Assembly (NCBI RefSeq): GCF_007474545.1
Contig: NZ_VKOG01000002.1
Location: 434,001-498,000 of the forward strand
Direction: 5' to 3'
Length of the DNA: 64,000 nucleotides
From: Chryseobacterium binzhouense
Lineage (GTDB): Bacteria > Bacteroidota > Bacteroidia > Flavobacteriales > Weeksellaceae
Shown here: piece by piece, positions 53,320-62,404 of the stretch
Numbering within the stretch: the stretch's first letter is position 1
How the letters are laid out: the number at the start of each line of letters is the position of its first letter
Program-made: the position numbers and the translations under genes
Notes under the pieces: model-generated
What the model was told of the DNA's origin: nothing
Database searches by the model: none
What the model saw: only the letters and a program-made list of their open reading frames with translations

Positions 53320-53934
53320 TTAACTTTCACGAATCATTCGAAATGTCAGATTAATTCGTTCTTTCATTGGTATAGTAGATTTGGCAATCCGATGTTCCCA
53401 GTTTTCCTGTAAATCCCCTTTCATAATCAGTAATGAACCGTTTGGAAGTGGCAGACTGTATTTGCTCTGATGATGGTCTTTTTTTCTGAAATCAAAGTTT
53501 CTGGTCTGTCCAAGGCTGATAGATGCAATAACAGGTCTTTTTCCATATCTGCTTTCCTTATCTCTGTGCCAAGCTACTGAATCATTTTGGTCACGATAAA
53601 GGTTTAATAGAACCCCATTGAACCTACAACCAAATTCTTGTTCAATTCTTTCTTTTAATGCCAGCAACTCCGGAGTCCAGGGATTGGTACTTGAAGTATT
53701 ATTATCAGCCGATTCGTAAGATTTTTTGTCATTACCATACCAGGCGGTTAGTCGTGGGGTTATGACTGTCTTATCATACATTTTCTGGGTACGTTGTTCC
53801 CATGGAGCCGTTTTAAACAGATGGTCTTTCAATCGATCCGCCTCTTCCCTGCTCAAGAAATTTTCTTTATATTCCAAAAGGTCTTTTGGAAATTCGTAAA
53901 ATTCTTCAGTATCAAATAAAGTCAGCTGGCCCAT
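53320..53934 (-). CDS. alkB: AlkB-like Fe(II)/2-oxoglutarate DNA dealkylase
   Basis: 204 residues. Iron ligands are visible: HxD in VAWHRDKES (His123, Asp125) and a distal His181 in WEHRIAKS, with 2-oxoglutarate-binding Arg in LTFRMIRES. It begins MGQLTLFDTE; QLTLF resembles a sliding-clamp-binding motif. Repairs N-alkyl lesions on DNA. Confidence 0.9.
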   Translation of the reverse strand: MGQLTLFDTEEFYEFPKDLLEYKENFLSREEADRLKDHLFKTAPWEQRTQKMYDKTVITPRLTAWYGNDKKSYESADNNTSSTNPWTPELLALKERIEQEFGCRFNGVLLNLYRDQNDSVAWHRDKESRYGKRPVIASISLGQTRNFDFRKKDHHQSKYSLPLPNGSLLIMKGDLQENWEHRIAKSTIPMKERINLTFRMIRES

Positions 53935-54049
53935 TGCAATTTTCTTTTAAAATATTTTTCTTTATGCTATCCCATTTCTATGGGATATTTTTTTATCATT
54001 TGTGTTTTTAATTTTCTTTTTGGGAAGGTCTTTAATTAACAGACTATGT

Positions 54050-54826
54050 TTAAAAACTAGAAACCTTATTTTCCAGGTTAAGAATCGTGGTCTTCAAATC
54101 CCCAATCATCATTTTTAAATTGGCATAATCCGGCATTAAAGGTTTATAGTCTTTAGGTAAAATTCCCATTACATAACTCCATATTTCAACTATATCCCCT
54201 AATGCAATGTCATAAGGTTCATAAAATAAATTATCAGCTGCTACCATAATTGATTTTTTATTTCTCTTTAAAAATGTCTTATAAGTGATACCTTCCTTAG
54301 TCACAAAAACATAATCCTTATCAGGTTTAAGGTCATCCAGTTTTTCAACATATTCTCCGATAATTATAGATTGATCGGCAAAAGGTGGCATTGAATCGCC
54401 GTCTGCCAGAAAGCCTCTGTATTTTCCATTTTTTAAAAATGGCAGAAGAATCCTCATAAGTTTTTCAATATAGCCAGGATCATTGAAGCCTTTCAAATAA
54501 CCCATTGAAACTTTTTGTGGAACGATCTCAATGTAATTATTACCATCCTTATCCACAACAATAGGTAAGACTACCCGATTATTGGGCAGATTCAAAATAT
54601 CATCAATTGGATATTTTCGAATGTCAACAGTAACTAAAAGATCAATGCTGATATTGTAATATTTGGAGATCCTTATCAACACATCAATTGGCGGTTCTGC
54701 CTTTTCATACTCATAAGAAACATATCTCGATCTGGTAAGAATGAGTTCATCCGCCAGCTTCTGCTGCGTTAGATTTTTCTTACCTCTTAAAAACACGATG
54801 TTATCTGCAAAAATTGACATTGTCAT
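54050..54826 (-). CDS. XRE-S24 repressor (LexA/CI-like)
   Basis: 258 residues. N-terminal XRE helix-turn-helix (LTQQKLADELILTRSRYVSY). C-terminal S24 peptidase-like domain: Ser in DGDSMPPF and the likely Lys in GITYKTFLKR, so it could self-cleave in response to DNA damage. Two ATGs, 54826 and 54820, both fall within or at the edge of the 19-bp palindrome. It is divergent from dinB. Confidence 0.85.
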   Translation of the reverse strand: MTMSIFADNIVFLRGKKNLTQQKLADELILTRSRYVSYEYEKAEPPIDVLIRISKYYNISIDLLVTVDIRKYPIDDILNLPNNRVVLPIVVDKDGNNYIEIVPQKVSMGYLKGFNDPGYIEKLMRILLPFLKNGKYRGFLADGDSMPPFADQSIIIGEYVEKLDDLKPDKDYVFVTKEGITYKTFLKRNKKSIMVAADNLFYEPYDIALGDIVEIWSYVMGILPKDYKPLMPDYANLKMMIGDLKTTILNLENKVSSF

Positions 54827-54857
54827 AATTTATGACAACAAATATACATAATTTGTT
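54820..54857. promoter_or_regulatory. repressor operator and promoter between S24 gene and dinB
   Basis: Perfect 19-base palindrome TTGTCATAATTTATGACAA at 54820-54838 overlaps the repressor start codons. Beside it, AACAAAT/ATTTGTT (54837-54843 and 54851-54857) forms a second dyad. The minus-strand -7 box TATATTTG lies at 54839-54846. This fits tight autoregulation and control of dinB from the same sites. Confidence 0.6.
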
Positions 54858-54869
54858 TAAAAACGTGAC

Positions 54870-54877
54870 TAAGTTTG
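54870..54877 (+). promoter_or_regulatory. dinB -7 box, short or absent leader
   Basis: TAAGTTTG matches TAnnTTTG and ends 5 bases before the dinB ATG at 54882, so the transcript would start at or next to the start codon. A proper -33 TTG is not clear at 19 bases. Confidence 0.45.
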
Positions 54878-54881
54878 CAGT

Positions 54882-56024
54882 ATGGAAAGAGCAATTGCAC
54901 ATATGGACCTGGACACATTTTTCGTATCCTGTGAGCGGCTGAAAAACTCTGTGTTGGAGAAACAGCCCGTGATCATTGGAGGCGGTGACCGTGGTGTGGT
55001 GGCATCCTGCTCGTATGAGGCGAGGGAATTCGGTGTCCGCTCGGCAATGCCCATTAGGATGGCTTTGAGGTTATGTCCTGAAGCCAGAGTGATCAAAGGT
55101 GATATGGAATATTATTCCAATATGTCACATGTGGTGACCGAGGTCATTCAGGAAAAAGTACCGGTATTGGAAAAAGCAAGCATTGATGAATTTTATCTGG
55201 ATCTTTCAGGAATGGATAAATTCTTTGGCTGTTACCAATGGACGAATGAAGTTGCCGATGCCGTGATGAAAAATACAGGCTTGCCGATCAGCTTTGCCCT
55301 TTCTACCAATAAGACGGTCTCCAAGATCGGGACGGGTGAATCCAAGCCTATTGGGAAATTGGAGGTAAAAGCATTGGATGTCCAGCCTTTCTTAAATCCG
55401 TTATCGATAAAAAAGATCCCGATGGTGGGGCCTGAGACCTTCCAGTTGTTTTCCAGATTAGGTGTCAAGACCATAAAGACCCTTTCTGAGATGCCGGTCG
55501 ATGTATTACAGGAACTGGTCGGAAAGAATGGAACGGTACTTTGGAAGAAAGCACACGGTATCGATGAAACGCCGGTCATACCCTATTGTGAAAGAAAATC
55601 GATCTCGACGGAGAATACATTTTCTCAGGACACTATCGATATTCAGAATATCAGAAGTGTATTGTCAGGAATGGTTGAAAAGCTCTGTTATCAGCTGAGG
55701 CACGAAAAATGGCTGACCTCAACGGTTTCCATTAAGATCAGGTATGCCAATTTTGATACGGAGACCAAACAATGCAGGATCCCCTATACTTCGGCTGACC
55801 ATACCTTATTGCGGTATGTTTTGGAACTGTTCAATAAGGTCTACACAAGAAGAATGAGGATCCGATTGATCGGTGTCAGGTTTACCGGTCTGGTTCATGG
55901 CCTTCATCAGATGGATCTTTTTGAAGATACGGAAGAACTGATCTCTTTGTATCAGACAATGGATCATCTGAAGGACAGGTTCGGTCCATCCAGTGTCGGG
56001 AGAGCATCAGGTCTATTACTTTAA
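54882..56024 (+). CDS. dinB: Y-family DNA polymerase (DinB)
   Basis: 380 residues. Catalytic residues are present: HMDLDTFF (Asp9, Asp11) and ASIDEFYLDLSG (Asp102, Glu103). KTVSKIGTGESKPIG is the little finger-proximal loop. A clamp-binding motif QMDLF occupies residues 343-347. It overlaps no gene and is 9 bases upstream of dnaE2. Translesion synthesis. Confidence 0.92.
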   Translation: MERAIAHMDLDTFFVSCERLKNSVLEKQPVIIGGGDRGVVASCSYEAREFGVRSAMPIRMALRLCPEARVIKGDMEYYSNMSHVVTEVIQEKVPVLEKASIDEFYLDLSGMDKFFGCYQWTNEVADAVMKNTGLPISFALSTNKTVSKIGTGESKPIGKLEVKALDVQPFLNPLSIKKIPMVGPETFQLFSRLGVKTIKTLSEMPVDVLQELVGKNGTVLWKKAHGIDETPVIPYCERKSISTENTFSQDTIDIQNIRSVLSGMVEKLCYQLRHEKWLTSTVSIKIRYANFDTETKQCRIPYTSADHTLLRYVLELFNKVYTRRMRIRLIGVRFTGLVHGLHQMDLFEDTEELISLYQTMDHLKDRFGPSSVGRASGLLL

Positions 56025-56033
56025 TATTTTATT

Positions 56034-59000
56034 ATGTTTCTGAATTGCCATTCATATCACAGTTTACGTTACGGAACCATCTCTATTGAAGATCTGGTCC
56101 AGCTGGCTGTTGACCATCGATTAAAGGTTTTGGCACTGAGTGATATCAATACGGTTACCGGTATCTACCAGTTTTACAGGCTTTGTCAGGATAATGGAAT
56201 CAAACCGATCGTCGGTGTTGATGTACGGATTGAGAATGAACAGTATTATATATGTCTTGCAAAAAACCCAAAAGGTATCGCAGAGATCAACAGGCTTTTG
56301 ACCAATTATAATTGTGAAGGAATTGAGATTCCTAAAGCTAATCCTGAACTGGAAAATACTTTTGTGATCTATCCTTTAAAAAATATTCCTGAACAACTGC
56401 TGGACCATGAATTTATAGGAATAAGACAGGATGAGATAAACCTGCTGTTCAATCCTGAACTAAAAGCTCTGATCCATAAAATGGTCATCCTGCAACCGGT
56501 CACTTTTAAGACAGATGAGGAATATGAACTGCATAAAGTTTTACGGGCAATAGCAGGAAATACTTTATTCAGCAAACTTACAGAAGATGACTACTGTAAA
56601 AGCAATGAGACCTTTATTGGTAAAAGAGGACTGTTAGACAAGTATTCCCAATATCCGGAGATCGTTGAAAACACCAAATATATTGTCAATGCTTGCAGTT
56701 TCGATTTTGACTTCAAGACACCAAAAAATAAAAAATATTATACCAATAGCAAAGAAAATGATTTCAAACTGCTGAATCAGTTGGCTTTTGAAGGCTTATG
56801 TGATCGCTATTCTCTTGATAATGGGCAAGCCAGGGAAAGAATGGAAAAAGAATTGGCAGTTATTGACCAGTTGAATTTTTGCGGTTACTTTTTAATTACC
56901 TGGGATATTGTACAATACAGCAAAAGTGTAGGATTTATGCATGTCGGAAGAGGAAGCGGTGCCAACTCCATTGTCAGCTACTGCATCGGGATCACTGACA
57001 TATGTCCTTTGGAACTGGATCTTTATTTTGAGAGGTTTCTGAATCTTAACCGGAAGACACCTCCTGACTTCGATATCGACTGGAGCTGGAAGAACAGAGA
57101 TGCCATATTGGAATATATCTTTAAAAAATATGGAAAAGACCATGTGGCATTCTGTGGGACCAATGTAGAATTTAAAAGCAGATCTAGATTCAGGGAACTG
57201 GGCAAAGTATTCGGATTGCCAAAAGATGAACTCGATCAGCTCTCCAAAAGACCGAAAGATCAGCATGATCAGAATTCCATCGTTCAGGAGATCTACAAAT
57301 ATGAGAAATTACTGATAGGTTTTCCTAACCAAAGAAGTATGCATTCCTGTGGGATCCTGATCTCAGAGGAACCGATCACGAACTATTCTGCCTTGGAATT
57401 TCCCCCAAAGGAATTCCCGATCGTACAATTTGATATGCATACCGCAGAGGAGATCGGTCTCGAAAAATTTGATATTCTATCACAAAGAGGATTGGGAACC
57501 ATAAAAGATACGGTCAGACTGATCGAAGAAAAAAGAGGGATCACTGTCGACATTGAGGATACAAGGATCTCAAAAAATGAGGCCAAGTGCAACGAATATC
57601 TGAGTATCGGAAAGACGATTGGCTGTTTCTATATTGAATCGCCTGCTATGCGGGGCTTGTTGAGAAGATTGAAGTGTGAGAATTACAAGGTTTTGGTGGC
57701 TGCCTCATCCATTATCCGTCCCGGTGTGGCACAGAGCGGGATGATGCGGGAGTATATCTTTCGGCATAACCATCCTGATCAGTTTGAATATTTTCACGAG
57801 GTTTTTGAAAAGGAATTGGGAGAAACCTATGGAATCATGGTCTATCAGGAGGATGTCATCAAAATTGCCCTTCATTTCGGTGGTGTTTCTGCAGAAAACG
57901 GTGATGTCTTGCGCAGAGCCATGAGTGGCAAAGGCCGTTCTTTATCTGCATTGCAGAAACTAAAAGATGAATTCTTTGAGTCTTGCAGGAAAAAAGGACA
58001 TCCTGAACAATTGTCCCAGGAAGTATATCGCCAGATCGAATCTTTTGCTGGGTATTCATTCTGCAAGGCACATTCCGCTTCCTATGCCGTAGAAAGCTAT
58101 CAGAGTCTCTATCTAAAGGTTTACTACCCTATTGAATTTATGGTCTCAGCCATCAACAACGGTGGTGGATTTTACCGGACGGAAGTATATGTTCACGAGG
58201 CAAAAATGGCAGGAGCGACCATTCATAATCCCTGTGTTAACCTCAGCGAATTTCAGACGACAGTGTATGGAACAGACGTATACCTGGGTTTTATGCACAT
58301 TGAAAAACTGGAAGCCTCGCTCAAGCAGCTCATTACTGACGAACGAAGAAACAATGGAGATTATACATCACTTGAGGATTTTATTAAAAGAGTGCCCATC
58401 GGTATAGAGTCACTGCAGATACTCATTTTTATTGGCGCCTTCAGATCTACAGGGAAACAAAAACATGAATTGCTGATCGAAGCCAGATTTCTATTGTCTA
58501 AAGGGCAATATAGAATAAAAGTCATTTCTTTATTTGATGAGCCGCAGAAGGATTATCAACTGCCGGTTATTGAACGGAATCAATTTGAAGATGCTTTTGA
58601 TGAAATTGAGATATTGGGCTTTCCTGTCTCCTTTTCTATGTTTGACCTGCTGAAAACTAAGTACAGAGGCCATGTGCTGGTGAGGGATCTGCTGAAATAT
58701 CATAAAAAACAGGTCAAGATGCTGGCCTATTTGATCTCCAGAAAGCATGTGCCCATTAAAAAGAAAGATCATCCCGGAAAGAAAGATGATATGTATTTCG
58801 GAACCTGGATCGATGCTGAAGGGGAATATTTTGATACCGCCCATTTTCCGGACAGCCTGAGAAGGTTTCCTTTTAAAGAAGGTGGGATCTACCTATTACT
58901 GGGAACGGTTGAGGTCGATTATCATTTTCCTACAGTAACCATTACCAAGATGGCAAAGATGCCGCTGATCGCAGATCCACGTTATTCAATGGACAAGTAT

Positions 59001-59111
59001 AAAGCCCACGAAATAGAAAGGAGCCTTCGTGAAGATGTGAGCTTAACTTTTAGGGAACCTTATCCGCATGAAAAAGAGATCGGATTGCCCCGACATAAAA
59101 TGTTACGATAA
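56034..59111 (+). CDS. dnaE2: error-prone DNA polymerase III alpha (DnaE2-type)
   Basis: 1025 residues, shorter than replicative DnaE. N-terminal PHP domain (CHSYHSLRYGTISIEDLV), then the palm: HVGRGSGANSIVSYC near residue 303 and the catalytic aspartates in PPDFDIDW near residues 343-350. GxSG-rich fingers and an OB/tau-like C-terminus follow. Paired with dinB, this is the Bacteroidetes form of a mutagenic SOS cassette; no imuA or imuB is present. Confidence 0.9.
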   Translation: MFLNCHSYHSLRYGTISIEDLVQLAVDHRLKVLALSDINTVTGIYQFYRLCQDNGIKPIVGVDVRIENEQYYICLAKNPKGIAEINRLLTNYNCEGIEIPKANPELENTFVIYPLKNIPEQLLDHEFIGIRQDEINLLFNPELKALIHKMVILQPVTFKTDEEYELHKVLRAIAGNTLFSKLTEDDYCKSNETFIGKRGLLDKYSQYPEIVENTKYIVNACSFDFDFKTPKNKKYYTNSKENDFKLLNQLAFEGLCDRYSLDNGQARERMEKELAVIDQLNFCGYFLITWDIVQYSKSVGFMHVGRGSGANSIVSYCIGITDICPLELDLYFERFLNLNRKTPPDFDIDWSWKNRDAILEYIFKKYGKDHVAFCGTNVEFKSRSRFRELGKVFGLPKDELDQLSKRPKDQHDQNSIVQEIYKYEKLLIGFPNQRSMHSCGILISEEPITNYSALEFPPKEFPIVQFDMHTAEEIGLEKFDILSQRGLGTIKDTVRLIEEKRGITVDIEDTRISKNEAKCNEYLSIGKTIGCFYIESPAMRGLLRRLKCENYKVLVAASSIIRPGVAQSGMMREYIFRHNHPDQFEYFHEVFEKELGETYGIMVYQEDVIKIALHFGGVSAENGDVLRRAMSGKGRSLSALQKLKDEFFESCRKKGHPEQLSQEVYRQIESFAGYSFCKAHSASYAVESYQSLYLKVYYPIEFMVSAINNGGGFYRTEVYVHEAKMAGATIHNPCVNLSEFQTTVYGTDVYLGFMHIEKLEASLKQLITDERRNNGDYTSLEDFIKRVPIGIESLQILIFIGAFRSTGKQKHELLIEARFLLSKGQYRIKVISLFDEPQKDYQLPVIERNQFEDAFDEIEILGFPVSFSMFDLLKTKYRGHVLVRDLLKYHKKQVKMLAYLISRKHVPIKKKDHPGKKDDMYFGTWIDAEGEYFDTAHFPDSLRRFPFKEGGIYLLLGTVEVDYHFPTVTITKMAKMPLIADPRYSMDKYKAHEIERSLREDVSLTFREPYPHEKEIGLPRHKMLR

Positions 59112-59229
59112 CGCACGAGCCTATTTGGAGCAATATTATAAAAATTTAATCAGAATAAAATTCGTGATAAAAGACTGACCTTCAATAATAATGATCTGAT
59201 CTACAAAATATATTACTAATTTTATAATT

Positions 59230-59883
59230 ATGAGTAACACCATCCATATCAACAGAAACCAACTTGAAAGTCCTCTGGAAGAAATTTTCATCCAGCAATT
59301 TGAAAAGTTTGTGAATGACCGTTTTGAGATCATACCACAATATGAGATCCGAAATTCCGCCGGACTTTTTCGCTTGGACTTTTTATTGAGATCTAATGAC
59401 TATCTGGTTGCCATCGAGCTTGACGGTAAAGAATTTCATGACGAGTGGAGAGACGAATGGAGAGATGCACTGATGCTGGGAAATAAACAGATCGATTGTA
59501 TTTATCGTTTTCGTGGAAAAGATATAACAACTTATATTCATGAATGTCTCTATTCAATATTTATGAATGACCGTCAACTTTTTGACAGTCGTTACGCCCA
59601 GGTATCGAAATCGCTTATTGATACGGAGATATTTGATCACTCGGAGTTTCATCATTTGGCTGATTATCTGATCTACTCAATTCCTACGACCGATGAATAT
59701 GGAGAAGCAACAGGAAGACATCACGATATTCGAATTGTCAGAAGACATAAAAATGACAGTTCTCAATATTGGAACAAGCTTTATGAATTTTCAAAAAAAT
59801 ATACCGGCAAAAATATAGATGAACTGATCGATATTCGAAAGGGAGATCAAAGGTTCGGAAAAGGTCTCTCAGATATTATTTAA
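59230..59883 (+). CDS. PD-(D/E)XK nuclease-like protein (DUF559 type)
   Basis: 217 residues. The core matches Vsr/DUF559-like nuclease signatures: RLDFLLRSNDYLVAIELDGK, followed by HDEWRDEWRDALMLGNKQID. Glu/Asp/Lys candidates for metal binding lie in this stretch. The C-terminal about 70 residues are charged without a named fold. It follows dnaE2 by 118 bases. Target not known. Confidence 0.68.
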   Translation: MSNTIHINRNQLESPLEEIFIQQFEKFVNDRFEIIPQYEIRNSAGLFRLDFLLRSNDYLVAIELDGKEFHDEWRDEWRDALMLGNKQIDCIYRFRGKDITTYIHECLYSIFMNDRQLFDSRYAQVSKSLIDTEIFDHSEFHHLADYLIYSIPTTDEYGEATGRHHDIRIVRRHKNDSSQYWNKLYEFSKKYTGKNIDELIDIRKGDQRFGKGLSDII

Positions 59884-59935
59884 AATAGTTTCTAAATAAA
59901 CTTTGATTATATCATGTTTATTAGGTTAGTTTCTA

Positions 59936-60060
59936 TATATTTGTGTAGGTCTACTCTACAGAGCCTGCCACCCACTAGTAGCAAAGCTGATAAGCACTGT
60001 AATTCTTTTTAATTGAATAACTTTTGTTTCATACACAAGAGTAGTGGTTAGTGGGTGACA
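59936..60060 (+). promoter_or_regulatory. promoter with hairpin-forming leader
   Basis: A -7 box TATATTTG (59936-59943) starts a leader of about 140 bases. Within it TGCCACCCACTA and TAGTGGGTGACA (59966-59977 and 60049-60060, one mismatch) form a long-range inverted repeat. Structured leader suggested; the regulatory ligand is unknown. Confidence 0.45.
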
Positions 60061-60091
60061 TTTATTTCTTGTGAAATAAAAGAGAAATTCA

Positions 60092-60802
60092 ATGGAACCG
60101 AACAATCATACGATCAGTTTTTATAAACTACAAGCAAAAAAGCTTAAAAGAGAACTTGGAATTCAGCATACTGAGGCTTTGGATATTACTGCCAAAAAAT
60201 ATGGATTTTCAAACTGGAAACACTGCCTTAGGAGTTTTGATGCAGAGCCACAACCATCTCATACCATTGTAGCACATCTAACATTCACCGATTGGTTGAG
60301 CAAACAGGTCAACAGGGATTCACCGCTAGGCGATCTGGCCAGAGACGTGAAAACGGATAGCACATGGCCGTCATTTGACAATCTTGAGAACTATGAATCA
60401 TATTTAGGATCAAAAAGTGCTGCAAGAGAAGCTGTCAATGCTTTGAAAAATGCGTGGAAAAGCTACAATGCAAATATTAAACGCAGTCTGCAGCCAAATA
60501 AGGATAAAATAGTAACAAAAACACCAACACCTAAAAATGATATTAGAAAAATCGTTTTCGTGAAAAATGTTATTCCTTTACACTACAGCAAAAGAGTACC
60601 AGAGAAGTTTAATGTCGGAGATGAGGCCTGGATCTCCAATGATGGACGTAAAGCCATACCTGTAGTTATTACAGAGGTGGATGAACGGCACTATTCCTTT
60701 AGGGTAGAAAGACCTTTGAAAAATGCCGGAGATGAATATTACTATCGGCTAGACGAGGTTCGTAGTACTCCGGAACTTGCTTGTCTGAATCGATTGGCAT
60801 AA
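60092..60802 (+). CDS. YozE-SAM-like domain protein
   Basis: 236 residues. N-terminal helical region (KLQAKKLKRELGIQHTEALD), then a YozE-SAM-like domain (TFTDWLSKQVNRDSPLGDLA). The C-terminal 70 residues carry a beta-rich segment (EAWISNDGRKAIPVVITEVD). No enzymatic motif. Function unknown. Confidence 0.6.
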   Translation: MEPNNHTISFYKLQAKKLKRELGIQHTEALDITAKKYGFSNWKHCLRSFDAEPQPSHTIVAHLTFTDWLSKQVNRDSPLGDLARDVKTDSTWPSFDNLENYESYLGSKSAAREAVNALKNAWKSYNANIKRSLQPNKDKIVTKTPTPKNDIRKIVFVKNVIPLHYSKRVPEKFNVGDEAWISNDGRKAIPVVITEVDERHYSFRVERPLKNAGDEYYYRLDEVRSTPELACLNRLA

Positions 60803-60862
60803 TAACTTTGATATCTTCCTTCTGTACCTATAATGAAGTGGAAGTTTTATTAACATTAAAGA

Positions 60863-60894
60863 TGTCCTTGGATCTGTAACCAAGGGCATTTTTT
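60863..60894 (+). terminator. terminator after the YozE-like gene
   Basis: TGTCCTTGG (60863-60871) and CCAAGGGCA (60880-60888) form a stem, loop 8, followed by T-run (60889-60894). One weak pair inside. Confidence 0.6.
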
Positions 60895-61074
60895 ATGACT
60901 GCAGTTTTCCCTTCTGACCATTTTCATCACTGATGGAAGCTTCTATTTCCTGTCATTCCTTGATTCACCAAAATATTTCTACATTATTGAGAATTATCGT
61001 AATTAAGATTTTTAAAAAACAGAAAGTGCAGGACACTCCATCAGTATGTTCGCACTAATTTCGCTATAAATCAA

Positions 61075-62331
61075 ATGGCTATGTTTTGGAAAATATCTCT
61101 ATCCTTCATTTTATGTTCTTTCAATTTGATGATCAATGCGCAACAGCTGGCCTTTCCTGGAGCAGAAGGCTTTGGGCGCTTTGCATCGGGTGGTCGTGGT
61201 GGAACTGTTTATCGCGTTACCAATCTTAACGATACAGGCAGTGGTTCATTCAGGGATGCGGTAAGCCAAACCGGTAGGACTGTTGTTTTTGATGTTGCCG
61301 GTGTGATCAAGATCAAAGAAAAGATTGCAGCAGCTCCAGGAATTACTATTGCCGCGCAAACTGCACCAGGTTCCGGAATCACTGTATATGGTAATGGTAT
61401 CTCCTTTGGCGGAAATTCTATCATCAGGTTTATAAGGTTCAGAGGAAGTATTGATATGCCCAAAGGTGCTTGTACTGTAGTGGCGGATGACCTGAAGGAT
61501 ATTATTTTTGATCATGTTTCCATTCAATGGGGCAGATGGGACAACCTGCATATAAAGAACAGTACTAATATTACCCTGCAATATTGTCTTATTGGTGAAG
61601 GTATCGATCCGCAGCGTTTCGGCGCCTTGTTGGAAAATCCTGTCGATATAACAGTACACCATTGCCTGTGGACAGGCAATCAAAGCCGGAATCCCAAAGC
61701 AAAAGCAAAAATTGAATATATTAACAATGTCGTGTACAACTGGGGCAAAAGTGCTTTCGTTGGAGGACATTCGGCGACAGATCATTATCAGGACCTTGTA
61801 GGTAATTATTTTATTGCCGGACCGAGTTCGACCGATCATTTCCTAGATATGTTCACTGCTACCGATCATGTTTATCACAAAGATAATTATGTAGACCTCA
61901 ATAAAGATGGCAAAGTAAACGGGCGGTTGGTCACTGATGAAGATTTTATCAAACAAACTGCAACGCTTGTAAAAGAACCATCTGCAATATCAAGAAGTAA
62001 TGTTACGATCAGTGCCGCCGTAGAAGCATGGAAAGTGGTCTTGGCGCAAGCTGGGTCTTCTTTAAAACGGGATGCGGTTGATAAACGGATCATCGGATAT
62101 TTTAAAAGCCTTGGAAAGAAAGGCCAGATCTTTAAAACGGAAGTCGATGCCGGAGGGCAACCGGAAGTGAAGCAGGAGACATCAAAGCTGAAAGATACAG
62201 ACGGCGACGGCATACCTGATGACTGGGAAAATAAAAACAGACTGAACTTGAATGATGCCGCAGACGGATCGGTCATCACTCTAACAGGATTTACTAATCT
62301 GGAAAACTTTATCAATAGCCTGATCAAATAG
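61075..62331 (+). CDS. secreted pectate lyase-like (PL1) protein
   Basis: 418 residues with a signal peptide (LSFILCSFNLMINAQ). Right-handed parallel beta-helix: AFPGAEGFGRFASGGRGGTV, VVFDVAGVI, RFIRFRG and DHVSIQWGRWDNL, then NQSRNPKAKAKIEY with EYINNVVYNWG. The C-terminus has a Ca-binding-type repeat DTDGDGIPDDWE. Expected to cleave pectate outside the cell. An alternative start is ATG 61081. Confidence 0.88.
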   Translation: MAMFWKISLSFILCSFNLMINAQQLAFPGAEGFGRFASGGRGGTVYRVTNLNDTGSGSFRDAVSQTGRTVVFDVAGVIKIKEKIAAAPGITIAAQTAPGSGITVYGNGISFGGNSIIRFIRFRGSIDMPKGACTVVADDLKDIIFDHVSIQWGRWDNLHIKNSTNITLQYCLIGEGIDPQRFGALLENPVDITVHHCLWTGNQSRNPKAKAKIEYINNVVYNWGKSAFVGGHSATDHYQDLVGNYFIAGPSSTDHFLDMFTATDHVYHKDNYVDLNKDGKVNGRLVTDEDFIKQTATLVKEPSAISRSNVTISAAVEAWKVVLAQAGSSLKRDAVDKRIIGYFKSLGKKGQIFKTEVDAGGQPEVKQETSKLKDTDGDGIPDDWENKNRLNLNDAADGSVITLTGFTNLENFINSLIK

Positions 62332-62369
62332 CAACATTCAATCATCGGAATTGCCCAGCACATAAAATA

Positions 62370-62401
62370 AAAGGCAGAGGATCTTCGGATCTTCTGCCTT
62401 T
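62370..62401. terminator. bidirectional UUCG-loop terminator
   Basis: Fourteen-base arms (62370-62383 and 62388-62401) with one mismatch around a TTCG tetraloop; T-rich on both sides. It separates the convergent pectate lyase and metallophosphatase genes. Confidence 0.7.
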
Positions 62402-62404
62402 ATT

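Noticed and set aside
54860-55100. 75-codon frame on the minus strand inside dinB
   Set aside because: It runs opposite to a well-supported DNA polymerase gene and has no independent support.
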